From Myxococcota bacterium (GTDB taxonomy: Bacteria; Myxococcota_A; Polyangia; JAAYKL01): a DNA stretch of 64,000 bases. How positions within the stretch are numbered: the stretch's first letter is position 1; each line of letters begins with the position of its first letter. The stretch spans positions 1-64,000 of the forward strand of contig JANQET010000013.1 in the NCBI GenBank assembly GCA_028278265.1. The letters are read 5' to 3'. Position numbers and translations under genes: made by a program. Positions 59,315-64,000 of the stretch are shown here, piece by piece. The notes under the pieces were generated by a model. The model saw only the letters and a program-made list of their open reading frames with translations, searched no databases and was not told where the DNA came from.

Positions 59315-62300
59315 CTAAAAGCTCACATTCATGTACATCACAAACTCGTATTCATTGCCCAAGCGATCCTCCCCTTGAGCGACCGTGCATTGGGGGATTG
59401 TATCGATGCAATGGGGATATCGCTCGGAGTGCTGATCGAGCCAGCGCATCTGATATCGGGCGCCCAAGCGGGTGTAGGGAATGAACAGCTTGGGCAGGCT
59501 CATCCCATAGGAGAGATCGCCCATCACCTGCATCGGGAAGGTGAGGTCGAAATCCCGATGGTAGTCGTAGGGGCCGAAATCGTTGAATTTGACAAAGGCG
59601 TGCAGCTGCAGCTTGTCCCACATCAGCCGGGCCTCGGCGCCGTAACGGGTGAGCAGCCGGGATTCGGGCCGGTAGCCCTGGATTTGCCCGACGTAGAGAT
59701 CGCTGACGATGTGCAGATTCCAGGCGGGATTGAAGAACAGCTTGGCCCGCCCGTCCCATTCGTTTTTGGCCGGCGGCGCGCCATCAAAGGCGAAGATGTA
59801 GTATTCCGCACTGATCGCGGTGGTGGCATCCCGCTGAGTGGGCTGGATTTTGTAGACGAAGTCCAGGGCAGCGGCAAACGGCGCATCTTCTTTCTCGTCA
59901 TTGTCCCAATCCCAGAACCAGGTTTTGGGAGTGGGATCGTACATCAGCACCAGCTCGAAGCCGTAGGTTTCCCGGTTGCCCAACACGGCGAACGGATCGT
60001 CCAGAATGTTTCGCGGCTTGATCCCGGGATAGTAGACGCCGTTGTACAGCCGGCCGCGCAACCGCTCGTCCGTGGGCAGGGCCCCCTCCAGCGGTCGCTG
60101 GAACAGCACGTTGGGCGCGATGAAGAACTTGTTCAGCTGGTAGCGCAGACCGGTCAACGCGTTGAACTGGTTACCCCGTCCGTCGGCCTTGAGCGTCCAG
60201 GGCACCATCGCCGCGGCGTTGTCCGGTCCCCCGTCGGCGACCAGCCCCTGGTAGGCCCCCTGCACGTACCAGTGAATCGGTCCTACATCCAGGGTCAACC
60301 GGGCCTTGGCCCCCAGGGTGTCGAGGAGGTAGATCTCATCGGTCAAAAAGGCGTAGTCGGTGCCCATGTAGCCTGTGCCCTTGGCGTCGCGCACAGCGAC
60401 GAATTTCTCGCCCAGCTTGTCCGAACCGGCGAAGATGCCGCCCAGAGACAACCCCAGGGCGCCCTTGCGGTACCCCAAAAAGAGCGTGGTCTTGCGGGTC
60501 TTGGGTTCGGGGATAATGCGCGCCGTGGCACTGGCCTCCTGTTTGGTGAGATCCTCCTGGTGCATCAGGGCAAAGGAGAACGGGCCGAACTGCCGGTGGT
60601 ACTTGGCCAGCACCATCGGGTTGGCGCTCCAGTAGAGCTGCGGTCCAAAGGCGACCTTGAGCCCCTTGAGGGCCTTTTTGGCATCCAGCACCATGCCGAA
60701 CGGGGCGCTGGCGTTGTAGATGTCGATGTTCTCGCCGTAAAAGGCTTCCCGGTAGAGTCCGAAGAAGTCCCCTTCGGCGCCCCAGTGATAGTGGCCGGTG
60801 CGGTAGTACCCGTCCAGTTTGAAATAGTCGTTGTCCCAGCTCAGCTCTGATTGGTAGACTTTGATCCGCTCGTTGTCGGTGAGCATGACCGGGTTACCGT
60901 CAGCGTCCTCGATTTCGATGGGGGTGCCTCGGCTCTCGTAGAACAGCTTGTCGATTTTGTTGGTCGGCACGTTGCCCAGGACATTCAGCGACACACGCCC
61001 TTCGAGTTGGGGAGACGGATTGACCTCGAAATCGAGGAAGAACGATTCCATGTGATCGAACTTGGGCGGCTCGGGTGTGTCTTCACCCATCGATCGGTCC
61101 CCATCGGCGTAGATCATTTCGAACTTCATCTGCGCGCCGACGCCGAACATCTGGGACAATCGGTTCACTCCCACGTTGGCCATCGCCGCCTCGTACTTGA
61201 TCCCCTTCTCTTTAGGGTCGAGTTTGGCGAAGTGCTGGCGGATGGCGGTCACATCGACTCCCTCGGCATAGGGATCCAGGGCAAAGGCCTCCTGCAGCAC
61301 GTAGTAAGCGGTGCGGGGATAGAGCTCGTACTTGCCTTGCTCATCGGACGGTCCCTTGGCGCAGATCCCCATCCACTCCTCGTTCATGTTGTTGGTCCCG
61401 TCCTTCCAGTCGAACTGGTAACCGGCAGCGGCCCAGGAGGCGGCCGGATCGTGTTTGTCCAGGTTGAGAATCTGGCGGTACTTCCACCATCCATCAGACC
61501 ACTCGAAGACAAATCCACCCAGTGCGATGCCGTGGTTTCCCTTGCCGTGGGTCTGCTCGAGCACGTCCGCCCATTGCCACCGCAGGTAGTTGGCCTGAGA
61601 CAGGTGATCCTCTTTTTTGTCCTGCGCGTGAAACGCGTCTGCACCAAATTCGGTCAACAGTACCGGCAGACCCAGCTTTTTTTGCGCTCGGAGCCACAGA
61701 TCCCCGAAGGAAACCCCGCGGTAGGTGTTGGTGCCCAGAATTTCGAGATTCGGACAGTGCTTCTTGATCAGGTCGATGTACAACAGATCCCCGTTGGCGA
61801 TCACTGCCGGATGGTTGGTGTCCCGCTTTTTTATCTCGCCGATAATCTCGTTGTACATGGTGTACAGGTGCACCGCGGCGGCGCGGGTCGCTTCGTCCTG
61901 GGGACCTTTGCTGACGTTGGGGGGCAGCAGGTGGTAGTTGTTCTCGTTGCCCAGCAGCCAGAACAGCAGACCCGGCGTGTTCTTGTATTTTTCCACCATC
62001 GCGATCACGTCCGCCTTGATCGCTTCGCGGGTCGCCGGATCGGAGTAGTCCACCTGGAACCGGGTCGACCCGTTGACCAGAAAGCCGTAGCGACCGGCGA
62101 GGTGGTTGACCGAGGTGAAAATGCCCCAGTTCTGATAGATGAAGGTGATCCATTTGGCCGGGATTCCCACCTCAACGCGAATCGCGTTGACCCCCATCTC
62201 CTTGAGCATCGTCATGTCGCGACCGAGCACCTCGGCGATGAAGGCGTCCGGTTTGCTCCACAGATCGTAGCGATAGTTCTCACCGATGGGGACATAGCCC

Positions 62301-62596
62301 CAATTCATCCCTTTGACGATGAAATCCCGGCCGTTGACCTGCAGCTTGTAACCGCTTTGATCGTGAACCACGGCAACGGTTTTGGCGCTACCGGGAGGTG
62401 GGGGGGGAGCCTGCTCCTGTGCCTCTTCGGCTGTGGGTTCGGCGGCTTCGGTGTCACCCGCGGCGTCCGGGGGTTGTTCCGCAGTTTTTTCCGCAGGTTG
62501 TTCTGCAGGCTGTTGGGGGTTGTTTTGTGCGTCGGCCAGAGAGACTGCCGGACAGATCAACAAAACAGCGATGAATGGTCGTAAAAATCGGGGCAT
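59315..62596 (-). CDS. Glycosidase (clan GH-A-like TIM barrel) fused to C-terminal outer-membrane beta-barrel
   Basis: Likely start MPRFLRPFIAVLL (track start 62620). Signal, Pro/Glu/Ala linker, glycosidase core FIVKGMNWGYVPIGENYRYDLW...FWLLGNENNYH...LLTEFGADAF; C-terminal about 600 aa rich in amphipathic strands, ending EYEFVMYMNVSF. Confidence 0.8.
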   Translation of the reverse strand: MPRFLRPFIAVLLICPAVSLADAQNNPQQPAEQPAEKTAEQPPDAAGDTEAAEPTAEEAQEQAPPPPPGSAKTVAVVHDQSGYKLQVNGRDFIVKGMNWGYVPIGENYRYDLWSKPDAFIAEVLGRDMTMLKEMGVNAIRVEVGIPAKWITFIYQNWGIFTSVNHLAGRYGFLVNGSTRFQVDYSDPATREAIKADVIAMVEKYKNTPGLLFWLLGNENNYHLLPPNVSKGPQDEATRAAAVHLYTMYNEIIGEIKKRDTNHPAVIANGDLLYIDLIKKHCPNLEILGTNTYRGVSFGDLWLRAQKKLGLPVLLTEFGADAFHAQDKKEDHLSQANYLRWQWADVLEQTHGKGNHGIALGGFVFEWSDGWWKYRQILNLDKHDPAASWAAAGYQFDWKDGTNNMNEEWMGICAKGPSDEQGKYELYPRTAYYVLQEAFALDPYAEGVDVTAIRQHFAKLDPKEKGIKYEAAMANVGVNRLSQMFGVGAQMKFEMIYADGDRSMGEDTPEPPKFDHMESFFLDFEVNPSPQLEGRVSLNVLGNVPTNKIDKLFYESRGTPIEIEDADGNPVMLTDNERIKVYQSELSWDNDYFKLDGYYRTGHYHWGAEGDFFGLYREAFYGENIDIYNASAPFGMVLDAKKALKGLKVAFGPQLYWSANPMVLAKYHRQFGPFSFALMHQEDLTKQEASATARIIPEPKTRKTTLFLGYRKGALGLSLGGIFAGSDKLGEKFVAVRDAKGTGYMGTDYAFLTDEIYLLDTLGAKARLTLDVGPIHWYVQGAYQGLVADGGPDNAAAMVPWTLKADGRGNQFNALTGLRYQLNKFFIAPNVLFQRPLEGALPTDERLRGRLYNGVYYPGIKPRNILDDPFAVLGNRETYGFELVLMYDPTPKTWFWDWDNDEKEDAPFAAALDFVYKIQPTQRDATTAISAEYYIFAFDGAPPAKNEWDGRAKLFFNPAWNLHIVSDLYVGQIQGYRPESRLLTRYGAEARLMWDKLQLHAFVKFNDFGPYDYHRDFDLTFPMQVMGDLSYGMSLPKLFIPYTRLGARYQMRWLDQHSERYPHCIDTIPQCTVAQGEDRLGNEYEFVMYMNVSF

Positions 62597-62690
62597 GATC
62601 ACACCTGTTGCGGGGTCCATTTTGATTCAACGGGTTAAAGGATTAAAAACGACATGTTACCAGATTTTCAAAAATTGGGACTGGGCCCAT

Positions 62691-62719
62691 TTAGTTTGTT
62701 CGTTCATCGAACATACTAA
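62691..62719. promoter_or_regulatory. 29-bp near-perfect palindromic operator TTAGTTTGTTCG-TTCAT-CGAACATACTAA
   Basis: 12-bp arms, 11/12 matching; overlaps the -10 element. Confidence 0.75.
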
Positions 62720-62738
62720 TTTCGATCACTATTGTCAA
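62710..62738 (-). promoter_or_regulatory. Sigma70-like promoter TTGACA-17-TATGTT for glycosidase-barrel operon
   Basis: Minus strand TTGACA (62738-62733), TATGTT (62715-62710). Confidence 0.65.
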
Positions 62739-62833
62739 GAGACGAAAGGTCTCGTTGCCGATTCACCTTGAACAGACAAAAAGGCAGTATACCCAGACCG
62801 AAATCCCGGGGCAAGTAACAGGGAGGGGAAGTA

Positions 62834-63403
62834 CTAATACAGGGCGAATGCCACATCCCAAAAGATATCGACGAGTGTTCCCAAATGGTACCACTGGGTA
62901 CCGCTGTGGAACCAGGCGTCACCGTCGTCATACACATCCGCGTTGGTGCCGATAACGCCCAGCTTGGTACTTCCGGTGATCGACCCATTTGGCCGTATCT
63001 CGATCCAGTAGCGATCGAAAGGAGAAACAGCCGTATCGTCGAGCGGAAAACAGAGCAAGTAGTAGAGATTGTCCGCCGGAAGACTCACGGTCCACGTTTG
63101 GAGTGGCAGACCGGTCTCCTCGTGAATCAGCGACACTGTGTGGGGGCCGACCTCCTGTCCCTTTTCACCGATGAAAAACTGGACGGCCCGCAAGGTGGAG
63201 AGGGGAAGGACGAACGTCTGGCCGATTCGTTCATTGCTCCCGCTGATACTGAACATCGCGTTGAGGGTTTGCAGATTGTCCAACACGGGAACTCCCTCAC
63301 AGGGATCTGCGTCAGTGTCGGTGTCGGGATCTGTATCCGTATCCGTGTCCGAATCAGTATCGGCGTCCGCGTCGGTTGTCTTTGTTTTTATAATTGACTT
63401 CAT
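62834..63403 (-). CDS. Asp/Thr/Ser-repeat protein without a recognisable signal peptide; jelly-roll-like C-terminal domain
   Basis: MKSIIKTKTTDADADTDSDTDTDTDPDTDTDADPC then beta-rich domain; in-frame TAA just upstream of the ATG. Confidence 0.5.
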   Translation of the reverse strand: MKSIIKTKTTDADADTDSDTDTDTDPDTDTDADPCEGVPVLDNLQTLNAMFSISGSNERIGQTFVLPLSTLRAVQFFIGEKGQEVGPHTVSLIHEETGLPLQTWTVSLPADNLYYLLCFPLDDTAVSPFDRYWIEIRPNGSITGSTKLGVIGTNADVYDDGDAWFHSGTQWYHLGTLVDIFWDVAFALY

Positions 63404-63423
63404 TCGAAGATTGGTGGTTTAAA
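63394..63423 (+). promoter_or_regulatory. Candidate promoter TTGACT-18-TTTAAA for ROK gene
   Basis: TTGACT 63394-63399, TTTAAA 63418-63423. Confidence 0.4.
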
Positions 63424-63432
63424 CGTAGTGGG

Positions 63433-63461
63433 TATGTTTGTTAAATGGCCGAATAAACGAG
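63433..63461. promoter_or_regulatory. Candidate ROK/XylR operator TATGTTTGTT-N9-AATAAACGAG
   Basis: Same 10-N9-10 layout upstream of the ROK gene (putative autoregulation). Confidence 0.5.
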
Positions 63462-63477
63462 AGAAAAGGGGTTAGCT

Positions 63478-64000
63478 TTGCGAACTGCTGATTCAACTCA
63501 CATGCGCGCGCTGAACGCCAATTTAATTCTCAAATTGATTTGGAAAGAGAAGAGCATTTCAAGGGCGGAAATCGCACGACTCACCGGTTTGGCCCGCTCG
63601 ACCGTGTCGGAAATTGTCGGTCAGCTGCTCGACCACGGCTTGATCCTCGAGATCGGCACGGCCAAATCGGAGATCGGGCGTCGGCCGATCATGCTCGTTT
63701 TCAACTACGATGCGTTCGGTATCATCGGCATCGACATGGGCGTTACCCATGTGGGGGTGTCAATGGTCAATCTCGGGGGAGAGGTCAAGTGCTGGCGACA
63801 AGTCGAGCACCAGGTTCGGCCGGACCCGCAGGGAACCATCGAGCGCATGAAATCACTGGTTGACGAATGCATCACCGAGACCAATTTCAGCCCGGAGCGG
63901 CTGGTCGGTATCGGTATCTCCGTACCCAGCCCGGTAGATCCCGGCGATCCGGCGCAATGCCTTTCACCGCTGATTCTGCCCCATTGGAAGGATTACGATC
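63478..64000 (+). CDS. ROK-family transcriptional regulator (XylR/NagC-like), partial at window edge
   Basis: TTG 63478 or ATG 63502; MRALNANLILKLIWKEKSISRAEIARLTGLARSTVSEIVGQLLDHGLILEIGTAKSEIGRRPIMLVFNYDAFGIIGIDMGVTHVGVSMVNLGGE. Not in the ORF track because it runs off the window. Confidence 0.93.
   Translation, partial: MRTADSTHMRALNANLILKLIWKEKSISRAEIARLTGLARSTVSEIVGQLLDHGLILEIGTAKSEIGRRPIMLVFNYDAFGIIGIDMGVTHVGVSMVNLGGEVKCWRQVEHQVRPDPQGTIERMKSLVDECITETNFSPERLVGIGISVPSPVDPGDPAQCLSPLILPHWKDYD

Noticed and set aside
59297-62584. 517-aa and 577-aa plus-strand ORFs opposite the glycosidase-barrel gene
   Set aside because: Shadow ORFs; the opposite strand has a signal peptide, catalytic motifs and coherent domains.
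1-64000. CRISPR arrays, rRNA or tRNA genes
   Set aside because: No regularly spaced repeats, rRNA segments or cloverleaf/T-loop signatures were noticed; a tRNAscan-SE and CRISPR search would be needed to exclude them formally.

Overview
GC-rich chromosomal window from a Gram-negative bacterium, looking deltaproteobacterial/Myxococcota-like (low-confidence inference from Asp/Ser/Thr-rich lipoproteins and gene content). Left edge (1-2.2 kb): partial IS1182-like transposase, a truncated membrane-protein gene and a frameshifted tyrosine-recombinase remnant. Then: dihydropyrimidinase, PLP sulfur enzyme, a histidine-kinase-like protein lacking catalytic residues, acyl-CoA dehydrogenase, ATL protein, HME-RND metal efflux operon with a His-rich leader gene, Fe-ADH/MEDS pair, HEAT-cyclophilin fusion and UbiE, a xylose/xylan operon (GH26-like, xylB, xylA, GH43) and GH1, porin/PstS-like pair, a lipoylation/glycine-cleavage cluster (lipA-lrp-gcvT-gcvH-gcvPA-gcvPB-FAD oxidoreductase-hydrolase-lipB), the rimP-nusA-ylxRQ-infB-ylxP-rbfA/nrnA-truB operon with a predicted leader terminator, a serpin, a D12-class DNA methylase, and a second glycan locus. 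Main finds: (1) an 1101-aa protein joining a clan-A glycosidase domain to a C-terminal outer-membrane beta-barrel; (2) a shared inverted-repeat operator (GTTTGTT-N9-AACAAAC-like) at four promoters (GH26-xylB-xylA-GH43, GH1, glycosidase-barrel, and the ROK regulator itself), suggesting one XylR/ROK regulon joining two loci; (3) a pseudo-histidine kinase; (4) an in-frame RbfA-NrnA fusion. All reading was by eye plus the supplied ORF track; no searches were run.
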